Shown: positions 1 through 7,340, counted from the first letter of the stretch. The stretch is 9,644 bases of DNA from Methanobacterium sp. (GCA_003164415.1 PLTK01000231.1:6022-15665); one strand, 5' to 3'. Numbers and translations: made by a program. The notes: generated by a model not told the origin, from the sequence alone.

Positions 1-1
1 T

Positions 2-985
2 TTAAATATTTAATATTATATTTGCAACTCTTGATGTGCCAGCACCATCAATAAATGGCTTTAAACTAGTATTATTGTTTAGTATTCTATTTAATGCTTG
101 GGATAATTGATTAGGTGTTATATCTTGGTAGTAACCTAAATTTTCTATTGGACTGTACCTAGATTCTAATATTTTAGTACATTTTGTGTTATGTTTATTG
201 TGGGAAACGGTTATTATTGGTAATTCTAAATAGATCATTTCATAAACTGTCATTCCAAATGTGCAAATAATAATATCCAATTCTTTTAAACATTCAAGTG
301 AATAGGGTAGAATATACATATTTTTAGGAAGATCCAGACTATATAATTTATTTTTGAATTTATATAGGTCACCATATAATAAATAAATATTCTGTTCAAT
401 ATTTATTTCCCTTAAAAGATTAGCTAATTTTAATATAACTCCTTCTGGATCACTTCCACCGGTGGTTACACCAATCCTTATACCTTCATGTTCCTTGGAT
501 AATTTATCCTTTAAATCTATAATTTCATCCCTTAATATGATATAATTGGGTCCAGTTCTTACTTGATTTATCCGATCAGGGGTTAATAGGTTTTTCAAAC
601 GGTCTAGATTAAAATGTGCATTGGGGAAGATTATTTCATCGCATTCAATAAGACCTTCACAAATATTATCTAACATTAATATTTTTAAAGAATTTTTCTT
701 TAATCTTTTTAAAAAATGTCTTTTATAGGTATATTTAATATCTAATATAATAATATCCGGATTTAACTCATTATAAATTCGAAATAAAAATTTATTTTCA
801 TCTTCGTCTGATCTTTTAGTAAAGATTTTAAAATCATTTTTAATATAAGAATTTGATACATCTTTATCTGTTGCAAAAAAAATATTATTATCCTTTAATT
901 TGTTTGCAACGGCTAAACATCTTACTAAATGACCTAAACCAATTTCATTATTTGAATTACATCTAAAAACTATTTTTTTACTCAA
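2..985 (-). CDS. pseG: UDP-2,4-diacetamido-trideoxyhexose hydrolase (PseG/SpsG family)
   Basis: Predicted to remove UDP from the 2,4-diacetamido-2,4,6-trideoxy sugar nucleotide, giving the free sugar used by the nonulosonate synthase; cytoplasmic, GT-B-like fold related to MurG. Seen in the 327-residue product: the N-terminal GxGH motif (G16-L-G-H19, His being the expected catalytic residue), GPNYIILRDE at 145-154, GGSDPEG near 176-182 and a sugar-nucleotide loop TFGMTVYE at 242-249. That loop departs from the GGST-type loop I recall for bacterial PseG and looks more SpsG-like. The length fits PseG without a fused acetyltransferase. Start choice: TTG at 985 has GGTGA five bases upstream. The GTG at 994 would add three residues but lies within that ribosome site and has none of its own. 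The stop is at 2-4, so the gene is complete. Last gene of the operon, after a gap of about 75 bases. Family call firm; exact substrate inferred from neighbours. Confidence 0.85.
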   Translation of the reverse strand: MSKKIVFRCNSNNEIGLGHLVRCLAVANKLKDNNIFFATDKDVSNSYIKNDFKIFTKRSDEDENKFLFRIYNELNPDIIILDIKYTYKRHFLKRLKKNSLKILMLDNICEGLIECDEIIFPNAHFNLDRLKNLLTPDRINQVRTGPNYIILRDEIIDLKDKLSKEHEGIRIGVTTGGSDPEGVILKLANLLREINIEQNIYLLYGDLYKFKNKLYSLDLPKNMYILPYSLECLKELDIIICTFGMTVYEMIYLELPIITVSHNKHNTKCTKILESRYSPIENLGYYQDITPNQLSQALNRILNNNTSLKPFIDGAGTSRVANIILNI

Positions 986-1061
986 AACTTTCACCAGTAT
1001 ATAATTAAATGCATAAATATCAGAGATTCAATATTTGGGGATTTGATTAAATTATAATATT

Positions 1062-1832
1062 TTATTTTATAATCCTATCTTCTTTTAAAGATTTGATATA
1101 GCCTTCATTGCGTATTATATCATTATTTATCATATTTAACTCGGGTTTCTTTTTTAAAAGTTCTAAAACATCCCTAGTTGAAAAGAAATTGTTTTCATTG
1201 TATAACTCTTTGTAAACTTCCCTTACAAATTTTAGATCTCTTTTTTCATCCACTGTCCATCTAAGTTTTGATAAATCCTTTTTAGGTTTTAATGGTCTGC
1301 CTATATTGAATATTTTATCATTCTTCCATATGTAAGGTGTAACATGTTCCCTTTCAGAAAACCATTTTGATTCGGTCCATGCCCTTTTAAGAGCTTCAAA
1401 GGAAAAGACTTCGCATCCCACACCATTTGGACATAAACTGTGTTTTCCAACACCCAAATAATCATAATCGGTATTGGTAAAATAATAATCTATAAAATTA
1501 TCAATAATATACGGATCAACAAGGGGACAATCAGAAGTAACTCTCACTATAATATCTGCACTGAACTTTACAGCTGCCTTATAATATCTATCCAAAACAT
1601 CCCATTCATTTCCACAGAATACTTCAATACCTGTATCCCTTGATATTTCTAAAATAGGATATTCTTCTTCCTTTGTTGTTGTTGCAACCACAATAAGGTC
1701 TGTTTTTTTGGATTTCATTACCCTATCTATAACATGCCAAAGCATGGGTTTTCCATTAATATCCTTCAAAACCTTCCCGGGCAATCTAGTTGAACCCATC
1801 CTGGCCTGAATTATAACTACAACTCTATTCAT
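1062..1832 (-). CDS. SpsF-type CMP-sugar cytidylyltransferase (PseF role)
   Basis: Predicted to activate the nonulosonic acid with CTP to give the CMP-sugar used by glycosyltransferases. The 256-residue product opens with the nucleotidyltransferase signature QARMGSTRLPGK at 9-20. It continues with TSDCPLVDP at 99-107 (the Asp probably binds metal), EREHVTPYIW near 160-169 and RWTVDE at 191-196. This pattern is the SpsF/COG1861 family, related to KdsB, rather than the NeuA-like PseF of Campylobacter. The gene starts at an ATGA overlap with the stop of the upstream synthase gene, pointing to translational coupling; AAGGAT lies upstream. Its position between synthase and hydrolase supports the CMP-nonulosonate role. 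In SpsF families of other organisms the substrate is often unproven, so the family call is firm and the substrate inferred. Confidence 0.87.
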   Translation of the reverse strand: MNRVVVIIQARMGSTRLPGKVLKDINGKPMLWHVIDRVMKSKKTDLIVVATTTKEEEYPILEISRDTGIEVFCGNEWDVLDRYYKAAVKFSADIIVRVTSDCPLVDPYIIDNFIDYYFTNTDYDYLGVGKHSLCPNGVGCEVFSFEALKRAWTESKWFSEREHVTPYIWKNDKIFNIGRPLKPKKDLSKLRWTVDEKRDLKFVREVYKELYNENNFFSTRDVLELLKKKPELNMINNDIIRNEGYIKSLKEDRIIK

Positions 1833-2833
1833 ATTATTAGATCCTTTTTCAGCAGATCTCCTTTTTTAATATATTTTCGTGCCCTTTTGCCAATTATATT
1901 ATTTATTTCATTTGGAAGTATACAACCCGTGGGTGAAGGCCGTAAAATTATAAGATCATCCTTTTTGATGGTTTTACCAGATTTGATATCATTTTTAGCG
2001 TATATTGCTCTACGCGACTTTCTTTGGCCGAGTTCATAATCTGATGGTAAAATTTCTTCAGAACCTAACATCTTTTCAACTGTCCGTATGCCATTGACCA
2101 TTTCCTTTAATTCTGAGGGTTCTAATGAGTATGAATGATCTGGACCATCGAGGGATCTACTTATGGTGAAGTGTTTTTCAATTAAATTTGAACCCATCGA
2201 AACAGCGGCTATTGGTGCGTATATCCCCAAGGTATGATCTGAAAACCCAACAGGGAAATTAAATTTTTTAAGGGCCAGAATAGATTTTAAATTAATATCT
2301 TCGATTTGTGCAGGATACTGGGAAACACAGTGCATTAAGATTATTTGATCATTATCCATGGAATTCATTAAATTAATAACATTTTCAACTTCTGAATGGT
2401 CTGTCATTCCAGTAGAGAGTATAATTGGTTTATAAGTGTTTATGATTGTTTCTAAAAGTGGAAAATGTAAAAATTCATATGACGCTATTTTATAAGCTGC
2501 CAGTCCATAATATTCCAATTTATTCACAGTTTTTTCATCAAATACACTAAATAATAGGATTATATTTTTATCTTTTGCATAATCAAAGATTTCTTGATAC
2601 CATTCATCTTTAAATTCTATTTTTTTTAATTTATTCACTATTTCTTCAGTATTAAATAGTTTCTCTGCTTTAAACGCCTGAAATTTAACAGCATCAACAC
2701 CACAGTCTGCCGCGATGTCAATTAATTTTTTAACCTGCTCTATTTTACCATCATGATTAGATCCTGCTTCGGCTACTATAAAAGTAGGTTCTCCTTCACC
2801 TATAATATTATTCCCTATTTTAACTTTATTCAT
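1829..2833 (-). CDS. pseI: Nonulosonate (pseudaminic/N-acetylneuraminic acid-type) synthase, NeuB family with SAF domain
   Basis: Condenses phosphoenolpyruvate with a six-carbon amino sugar to give a nine-carbon nonulosonic acid, in the cytoplasm and metal-dependent. The 334-residue product has the NeuB barrel at about 1-250: AEAGSNHDG 21-29, KFQ 50-52, KIAS 115-118, STGM 140-143, HCVSQYP 168-174, GFSDHTLG 196-203, EKHFT 219-223 and DGPDHSYSLEP 229-239. H221 and H233 match the expected metal-binding histidines. A C-terminal SAF (antifreeze-like) domain spans about 270-330, as in full-length synthases. The gene overlaps both neighbours by 4 bases (ATGA). The pseB and pseC genes upstream favour pseudaminic acid. 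The GPDH sequence, however, is the type I associate with SpsE/NeuB/LegI rather than canonical PseI, so the exact product is open and the symbol reflects context. Confidence 0.88.
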   Translation of the reverse strand: MNKVKIGNNIIGEGEPTFIVAEAGSNHDGKIEQVKKLIDIAADCGVDAVKFQAFKAEKLFNTEEIVNKLKKIEFKDEWYQEIFDYAKDKNIILLFSVFDEKTVNKLEYYGLAAYKIASYEFLHFPLLETIINTYKPIILSTGMTDHSEVENVINLMNSMDNDQIILMHCVSQYPAQIEDINLKSILALKKFNFPVGFSDHTLGIYAPIAAVSMGSNLIEKHFTISRSLDGPDHSYSLEPSELKEMVNGIRTVEKMLGSEEILPSDYELGQRKSRRAIYAKNDIKSGKTIKKDDLIILRPSPTGCILPNEINNIIGKRARKYIKKGDLLKKDLII

Positions 2834-3981
2834 TTCTTTTCCCCTTTAATTAATGGATAATTTCTTATTTTATCACAAATATATTCAACATATTCGGTTT
2901 TAAGATGGGGATACAATGGTAATGTAATTATATTTTTAAACACACTTTCTGTAATAGGATAATCCAATGGATCAATGTTATAATTATTTTTATAATAAGA
3001 AAATCGATAAATGGGAATGTAATGTACATTTACTCCAATATTATTATTTTTCATATATCTAAAAAAATCATCCCTATCAATTCCTTCTTTTAGTAGGATG
3101 GTATAAATATGCCATGAATTTTTAACATTACTCCAATTTGAAGGAGTTTCAACAAAATCAACATTTTCAAGGAGTTTTTTATATAAATTAGCCAGCTCAT
3201 TTCTTTTAGTTATAAATGAATCCAATTTTTTTAGCTGAGATATTCCCAATGCACATTGAAAATCTGTTATACGATAATTACGTCCAAGCTCTTTTATATC
3301 GTACATATAACCCTTTTTGGATTGTCTCTCATGAAGATCTGTGTCAATACCATGATTTCTAAAAATTTTTAAACTCTTATTAAATTCATTATTATCAGTA
3401 ACCACAGCTCCACCTTCGCCTGTAGTCATATTTTTTACTGGATGAAAACTAAAAATGGTCATATCTGCATAATTACCAATTTTTTTATTATTGAACTCTG
3501 ATCCAATGGCATGACTTGCATCTTCAATAAGATACAGATCATTTTCATAGGCAATTTCTTTAATCTTGTTTATATCACATGGATGACCTGCATAATCTAC
3601 ATAAATTATTGCAGCTGTTTTATTGGTTATTTTTCTCTTAATATCTTCAGGATCAATATTTCTAGTATTTTTTTCTATATCTGCGAAAACTGGAACTAAA
3701 TTATTGTACACTATGGAATTGGAAGTAGCTGCAAAACTAAATGGTGTAGTAATTATTTCCAATCCTTTTTTAATTTTTAATGTCTGTACCGCTATATCTA
3801 AAGCACTTGTACCGGAATTTACAACTGTAGCATGTAGACATCCGATGTACTTTGCTATAGCATTTTCAAATTCATCAACTTTTGGGCCAGTAGTGAGCCA
3901 ATCACCTTTTAAAACGGATTCAACAGCTTTAATATCCTTTTTATCAATGAATTGTTTCCCGTATGGTATGTTTTGATTCAT
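2830..3981 (-). CDS. pseC: UDP-4-amino-4,6-dideoxy-N-acetyl-altrosamine transaminase (PseC, DegT/DnrJ/EryC1 family)
   Basis: PLP-dependent aminotransferase that aminates C4 of the 4-keto-6-deoxy sugar nucleotide made by PseB. The 383-residue product shows the family landmarks: GDWLTTGP 26-33, NSGTSALDIA 55-64, TTPFSFAATSN 78-88, VDYAGHPCDI 128-137, EDASHAIGS 153-161 and FSFHPVKNMTTGEGGA 178-192. K183 is the expected PLP-binding lysine. The AGHPCD and HPVK...TTGEGG sequences resemble PseC-type enzymes. Start choice: ATG at 3981, seven bases after the pseB stop. The reading frame extends upstream to a TTG at 4005, but that would add eight residues overlapping pseB and begins before the usual N-terminal IPYGKQ block. 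The stop overlaps the synthase start as ATGA. Confidence 0.92.
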   Translation of the reverse strand: MNQNIPYGKQFIDKKDIKAVESVLKGDWLTTGPKVDEFENAIAKYIGCLHATVVNSGTSALDIAVQTLKIKKGLEIITTPFSFAATSNSIVYNNLVPVFADIEKNTRNIDPEDIKRKITNKTAAIIYVDYAGHPCDINKIKEIAYENDLYLIEDASHAIGSEFNNKKIGNYADMTIFSFHPVKNMTTGEGGAVVTDNNEFNKSLKIFRNHGIDTDLHERQSKKGYMYDIKELGRNYRITDFQCALGISQLKKLDSFITKRNELANLYKKLLENVDFVETPSNWSNVKNSWHIYTILLKEGIDRDDFFRYMKNNNIGVNVHYIPIYRFSYYKNNYNIDPLDYPITESVFKNIITLPLYPHLKTEYVEYICDKIRNYPLIKGEKK

Positions 3982-3988
3982 AATATCT

Positions 3989-4990
3989 CTAATAAATAAT
4001 ATCAATGTCTTTTATTAAATTTTCTAAATTTTCAGAATCTAACCATTTTTTATTATTATCCGATGAGTAAATAAACCCGTCTTTAACTTTTTTTCCATCC
4101 GGTAAAATTGAGTTCTTTTTAAATTTCCACCAATCTAAATCAGGATAGATTATGAAATGATCATCATATTCGTATGTGCTTCTTGAATCCTCAGCAGTAA
4201 TCATAACTTCGTGTAATTTTTCACCCGGTCTAATACCTATATTTTCTAAATCTGCATTGGGATTCATTGCTTTTGCTAATTCAGTAACCTTAAATGAGGA
4301 ACATTTTTGTATGTATAATTCTCCACCCTTAGATTCTTCAATAGCCTTAAACACTAAATTAACTGATTCTTCTAGTGTCAACCAAAAGCGGGTCATTCTA
4401 CTATCAGTTATTGGGAGTGATTTAGCTCCTTTATCAATCAAATTTTTAAAGAAGGGAATAACCGATGCTCTACTTCCAGCAACATTTCCATATCTAACTA
4501 CACTAAAACTAGTATTTCTATCTCCCACATAAGCATTTCCAGAAATGAAAAGTTTATCTGAAACTAATTTGGTGGCACCGTATAAATTCACCGGATTAAC
4601 AGCTTTATCAGTAGATAATGCTATAATTTTTTCAACTCCATTGTCAATGGCAGCGTTGATAATATTTTCCGCACCATAGATATTTGTTTTAATAAATTCT
4701 ATTGGATTATATTCTGCTGCTGGAATTTGTTTTAATGCTGCTGCATGAATGATAATATCAACATCATAAAAAGCGCGATTTAATCTTTCTTTATCTCTAA
4801 CATCTCCTAATAGAAATCTGAGTTTGTCCTCATATTCTTCAAACTCCCTTCTCATCATATATTGTTTATATTCATCTCTAGAATAGATGATTATTTTATT
4901 TGGATTATTCTCTTCCAGCACTTTTAATGCAAATTTTTTCCCGAAAGAACCAGTTCCGCCAGTTATTAAAATTGACTTATCATCAAACAT
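3989..4990 (-). CDS. pseB: UDP-N-acetylglucosamine 4,6-dehydratase, configuration-inverting (PseB)
   Basis: First committed step: NADP-dependent 4,6-dehydration of UDP-GlcNAc with C5 inversion, giving the 4-keto-6-deoxy-L-arabino-hexulose nucleotide used by PseC. The 333-residue product is an extended SDR (polysaccharide-biosynthesis/FlaA1 type). It has the dinucleotide motif GGTGSFG 11-17, YSRDEYKQ 36-43, HAAALKQIPAAEYNP 82-96, LSTDKAVNPVNLYGATK 125-141, SVVRYGNVAGSR 163-174 and RPGEKLHE 254-261. Asp128-Lys129 with Tyr137 and Lys141 match the catalytic set of the inverting dehydratases. Start: ATG at 4990 with GGTG five bases upstream. It is the first gene of the operon and lies behind a TATA box near 5075. 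A retaining dehydratase such as LegB is less likely because of the FlaA1-type motifs. Confidence 0.93.
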   Translation of the reverse strand: MFDDKSILITGGTGSFGKKFALKVLEENNPNKIIIYSRDEYKQYMMRREFEEYEDKLRFLLGDVRDKERLNRAFYDVDIIIHAAALKQIPAAEYNPIEFIKTNIYGAENIINAAIDNGVEKIIALSTDKAVNPVNLYGATKLVSDKLFISGNAYVGDRNTSFSVVRYGNVAGSRASVIPFFKNLIDKGAKSLPITDSRMTRFWLTLEESVNLVFKAIEESKGGELYIQKCSSFKVTELAKAMNPNADLENIGIRPGEKLHEVMITAEDSRSTYEYDDHFIIYPDLDWWKFKKNSILPDGKKVKDGFIYSSDNNKKWLDSENLENLIKDIDIIY

Positions 4991-5070
4991 ATCGACACCA
5001 ACAAATATTCTCTTTAATATTACAATCTATTACCATCCGTAAACCCTAAATATCCAATTCAAAGTTCCCA

Positions 5071-5079
5071 AATATAAAG
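5071..5079 (-). promoter_or_regulatory. Putative TATA box of the nonulosonate operon
   Basis: On the minus strand this reads CTTTATATT, a good archaeal TATA box. Transcription would start about 25 bases downstream near 5050, leaving a leader of about 60 bases before pseB. No clear BRE is visible, and the AT-rich background makes chance matches common. Confidence 0.4.
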
Positions 5080-5476
5080 TTAAATAATATTTCCATTAAA
5101 TAATTTATGGTAATAAATATACTTAAATTTTTAAATACAGAATTCATGATTCTTTAAATATATTAATTCAATATGTAACAGTTTTATAAAAAAGAATATT
5201 TACTTAATGTTATTTAACCTTTAACTGCACAATTTAACATATACATCAACAGGATAACTGTACAACCACTGGATTTAAATTCTAAAAAACCATAAATCAA
5301 ACTTAAATTATTAATTATAATCCTATTATGAAAGATTTTTTTTTAGAAATAAATTTTTATTATCTTTTAATGAAATATTCCTTATGAATTATTTGGTATC
5401 CTTACCCTAATTTTCTATCTTTAATAGTAATAAAGAAATAAAAGAACTTAAAGAATTAAATTATGGATCATAGTTA

Positions 5477-5485
5477 TTTTATATT
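5477..5485 (+). promoter_or_regulatory. TATA box of the DUF5518-like gene, leaderless spacing
   Basis: TTTTATATT is centred about 25 bases before the ATG at 5506, so the transcript would start at or within a few bases of the start codon. There is no Shine-Dalgarno sequence in between (GTAGGCTAAACA precedes the ATG), consistent with leaderless translation. Confidence 0.5.
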
Positions 5486-5505
5486 GTTTGAATGTAGGCT
5501 AAACA

Positions 5506-5928
5506 ATGGTTAACTGGAAAGCAATTGGTTTAGGATTTATTATCACACTCGTACTGGCGTATCTTGGGAGATATATACCGCACCTAGACATGCCCATCGC
5601 CCCCATTATAGGTGGAATCATTTCGGGTTATATGGTTGGGGGAAGTTATAGGGACGGTGGGATCTACGGCGGACTTTCAGTAGGTATTGCAGGTTTTCTC
5701 TACACCATTATGGTAATTTTATTAACAGGGATTTCGTTAGCTACAACTGTTTCTATGAATATTTTTCCAATGGCCATGAATGGGGAATCTGGTATTGTTA
5801 CAGCTGCTATTATAATTTTAGGGGCACTTTTAGCCTTTAGTATCTATTTTATAATGGGTTTAATTGGTGGAATAATTGGAATAGCTATCAAAGAAAGAAA
5901 TGCTGAAAAACAAATTTTCAGATCATAA
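5506..5928 (+). CDS. Glycine-rich four-helix membrane protein, DUF5518-like
   Basis: A 140-residue integral membrane protein of unknown function. Hydrophobic stretches at about 7-24, 31-46, 53-78 and 98-127 suggest four transmembrane helices. The glycine-rich core GGIISGYMVGGSYRDGGIYGG at 36-56 separates the first two from the third, and a short basic/charged tail (KERNAEK) follows. The MxNWKA opening and the GYMVGGSY-x-x-G core resemble DUF5518 proteins, which I recall as frequent in Methanobacterium genomes; this is from memory, not a search. The start is fixed by a TATA box 25 bases upstream and the absence of a ribosome site, pointing to a leaderless mRNA. It stands alone on the plus strand and converges on a small minus-strand gene. 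Confidence 0.75.
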   Translation: MVNWKAIGLGFIITLVLAYLGRYIPHLDMPIAPIIGGIISGYMVGGSYRDGGIYGGLSVGIAGFLYTIMVILLTGISLATTVSMNIFPMAMNGESGIVTAAIIILGALLAFSIYFIMGLIGGIIGIAIKERNAEKQIFRS

Positions 5929-6000
5929 AAATATCAGATTATATAAATATTTCATATCTCTTAGATTCATATGATCTAAAAAATTGAAACCTGATTAAGA

Positions 6001-6023
6001 ATTATGTTTAACATTTACATAAT
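6001..6023. repeat. AT-rich hairpin between convergent genes
   Basis: ATTATGT (6001-6007) and ACATAAT (6017-6023) form a perfect 7-bp stem with a 9-base loop. It lies between the ends of the DUF5518-like gene and the 56-residue gene, so it could help end transcription from either side. There is no long T run after it, and chance is possible in such AT-rich DNA. Confidence 0.3.
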
Positions 6024-6061
6024 ATGAATACCATTTTACTCTGATCAAGTGAATTCCAGAT

Positions 6062-6232
6062 TTATTCTTTAGATGAATATTTATAATATATCATAACATA
6101 AACTAGGAAAATTCCAATATTGATGCTCAGTCGTGGCCAAAAATCATGTCTGAAAAATAGATAATCAACAGTAAACACTACTACAAGTAAAATCAGTACA
6201 GAAGAAATAAGTTTAATCGACGAATTAACCAT
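6062..6232 (-). CDS. Small two-helix membrane protein, 56 residues
   Basis: I read this short frame directly from the minus strand: ATG at 6232, TAA at 6064-6062, 56 codons. The product starts MVNSSIKLISSVLILLVVVF and has two hydrophobic stretches, about 6-27 and 36-50. They are joined by an aromatic/charged turn (FRHDFWPRL at 27-35), and the protein ends in a Lys/Ser-rich tail (KYSSKE). Such a regular alternation is unusual for random A/T DNA. Ribosome site: GAGGTT at 6241-6246, somewhat far from the start (8-9 bases). A TATA-like TTTTATAAT on the minus strand at about 6314-6322 would give a leader of about 60 bases. I recognise no family or function; two helices joined by a short loop would fit a small inner-membrane accessory protein. 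Coding status is an inference. Confidence 0.55.
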   Translation of the reverse strand: MVNSSIKLISSVLILLVVVFTVDYLFFRHDFWPRLSINIGIFLVYVMIYYKYSSKE

Positions 6233-6450
6233 TTTTTATAAACCTCACTCATTATTCCAAATAATTCTATAATTAATTAATTCTATATTATTATCAATTA
6301 TACTATTGTTTGTAATTATAAAACTCTTTTTAATTTAAACTATAGATATCTGGAATTCCAAGTAGGTGTTATTGGAGTTACCTGTTGTTTTAGGTTGATT
6401 AAATATTAATATTATCGAAATATATTAACTTTAAATCAATTATCTTTTAG

Positions 6451-6473
6451 TTAAAAAAGATTAAAAAGAGAAA
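6451..6473 (-). terminator. Oligo-T terminator of the metallophosphoesterase gene
   Basis: Directly after the stop codon the minus strand reads TTTCTCTTTTTAATCTTTTTT, two T tracts of the kind that end archaeal transcription without a hairpin. Confidence 0.5.
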
Positions 6474-7271
6474 TTAATATGTAAAACAAGATTTTGGAAG
6501 GTTTGATTTGTTTTTATTATCTTGATCAATAATGTAATGTGCCAAGAATCTTTCCTGTCCAGTTTCTGTTTTTATTTGGTATGCTGATATCTCATTGTTT
6601 TTTATTAAGATTTTATTATAGGCGGAATAGTTATCCCCATAAAGCCTTGTGGTTGTTGCGGTGCCTGAATTTAAAATAACCATATCTTCGACTTTCCAAG
6701 AGTTAGAAACATGTTTATGGCCATTTAGAACAAGATTTACTTTATGGCCAACCAATAATTTTAATGTGTCTCCTGAATCAAGTAATATATTCCTTTCACG
6801 CCCTGTTTGAGGAATAGGGAGTAAATGATGATGGAAAGTTACAATAGTAAATTTATCACTAGGTGTCCTGTTTAACACATCATTTAACCATTCTAGCTGA
6901 TCAAATCCTAGCTTGCCATCGTGTATATCTGGCTCTGAAGAATCCAAGCCGATGATAATTACATCATCGCTTTTATCGGATCCAATAAATTTTCTGTCTC
7001 CAATAAGATTTCTAAAATGTATTAATCCAACATTACACGAATCATGATTTCCAGGAACCACATATGTCTCGGCTATGTCACTTAAATCAGTTATAAAATC
7101 TCTAGCCATATTATATTCTTCAATGTATCCCATTGAAGTAATATCTCCAGCAATAACTATAAGATCAGGGTTTTCATATTCAATTTGAAATTTCAGATTA
7201 TTCTTTAGTCTCTCACTGAATTTAAATTCTCCAAAATGCAGATCAGAAATCTGAATTATTTTTTTTTCCAT
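6474..7271 (-). CDS. Calcineurin-like metallophosphoesterase (CpdA/Icc-like)
   Basis: Two-metal phosphoesterase of the calcineurin-like superfamily, similar in layout to class III cyclic-nucleotide phosphodiesterases; the true substrate cannot be told from sequence. The 265-residue product has all the metal-binding blocks in order: DLHFG (D10, H12), GDIT 42-45, GNHD 74-77, FHHHL 146-150 and GHKH 184-187. There is no signal peptide or membrane helix, so it is probably cytoplasmic. The last 25 residues are polar and probably disordered. Start: ATG at 7271 with AGGTGA five bases upstream (7277-7282). It stands alone, flanked by an oligo-T terminator and a promoter within an inverted repeat, so genomic context gives no substrate clue. 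CpdA, a UDP-sugar hydrolase or another phosphodiesterase all remain possible. Confidence 0.88.
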   Translation of the reverse strand: MEKKIIQISDLHFGEFKFSERLKNNLKFQIEYENPDLIVIAGDITSMGYIEEYNMARDFITDLSDIAETYVVPGNHDSCNVGLIHFRNLIGDRKFIGSDKSDDVIIIGLDSSEPDIHDGKLGFDQLEWLNDVLNRTPSDKFTIVTFHHHLLPIPQTGRERNILLDSGDTLKLLVGHKVNLVLNGHKHVSNSWKVEDMVILNSGTATTTRLYGDNYSAYNKILIKNNEISAYQIKTETGQERFLAHYIIDQDNKNKSNLPKSCFTY

Positions 7272-7302
7272 CTATTTCACCTATGGGTATTATTAAATAT
7301 CT

Positions 7303-7340
7303 GAGCCTCCTAGATTTTAATAAAGTAACCCTGAAGGCTC
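7303..7340 (-). promoter_or_regulatory. TATA box of the metallophosphoesterase gene flanked by an inverted repeat
   Basis: CTTTATTAAA on the minus strand (7316-7325) is TATA-like and would start transcription near 7296, leaving a short leader that contains the AGGTGA ribosome site. It is flanked by a 6-bp inverted repeat, GAGCCT at 7303-7308 and AGGCTC at 7335-7340. These are among the few GC-rich words in this spacer. They could be the two halves of a repressor site, or the stem of an RNA hairpin. Confidence 0.35.

Larger units (their letters stand above)
4991..5505. other. AT-rich intergenic region between the operon and the DUF5518-like gene
   Basis: About 515 bases with no credible gene on either strand; the longest frames are about 20 codons of low complexity. 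It separates divergent genes, so it holds the outward promoters of pseB (minus) and of the DUF5518-like gene (plus). Small imperfect dyads such as AGAAT/ATTCT at 5139-5153 are at background level. I see no RNA gene. Confidence 0.5.

Noticed and set aside
1440..1643. Plus-strand frame of 67 codons inside the cytidylyltransferase gene
   Set aside because: Shadow of a well-supported minus-strand gene; low-complexity Ile/Asn-rich product without a ribosome site.
3511..3976. Two plus-strand frames (62 and 117 codons) inside pseC
   Set aside because: Antisense to a gene with complete family motifs; the products resemble no domain.
3982..4005. Upstream TTG start for pseC adding eight residues
   Set aside because: It would overlap pseB by 17 bases and precede the usual N-terminal block; the ATG at 3981 fits better.
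4176..4532. Plus-strand frame of 118 codons inside pseB
   Set aside because: Antisense shadow of conserved dehydratase sequence.
6351..6360. Perfect 10-bp palindrome TGGAATTCCA upstream of the 56-residue gene
   Set aside because: Short, isolated and about 30 bases upstream of the TATA-like box; one such palindrome is not evidence of an operator.
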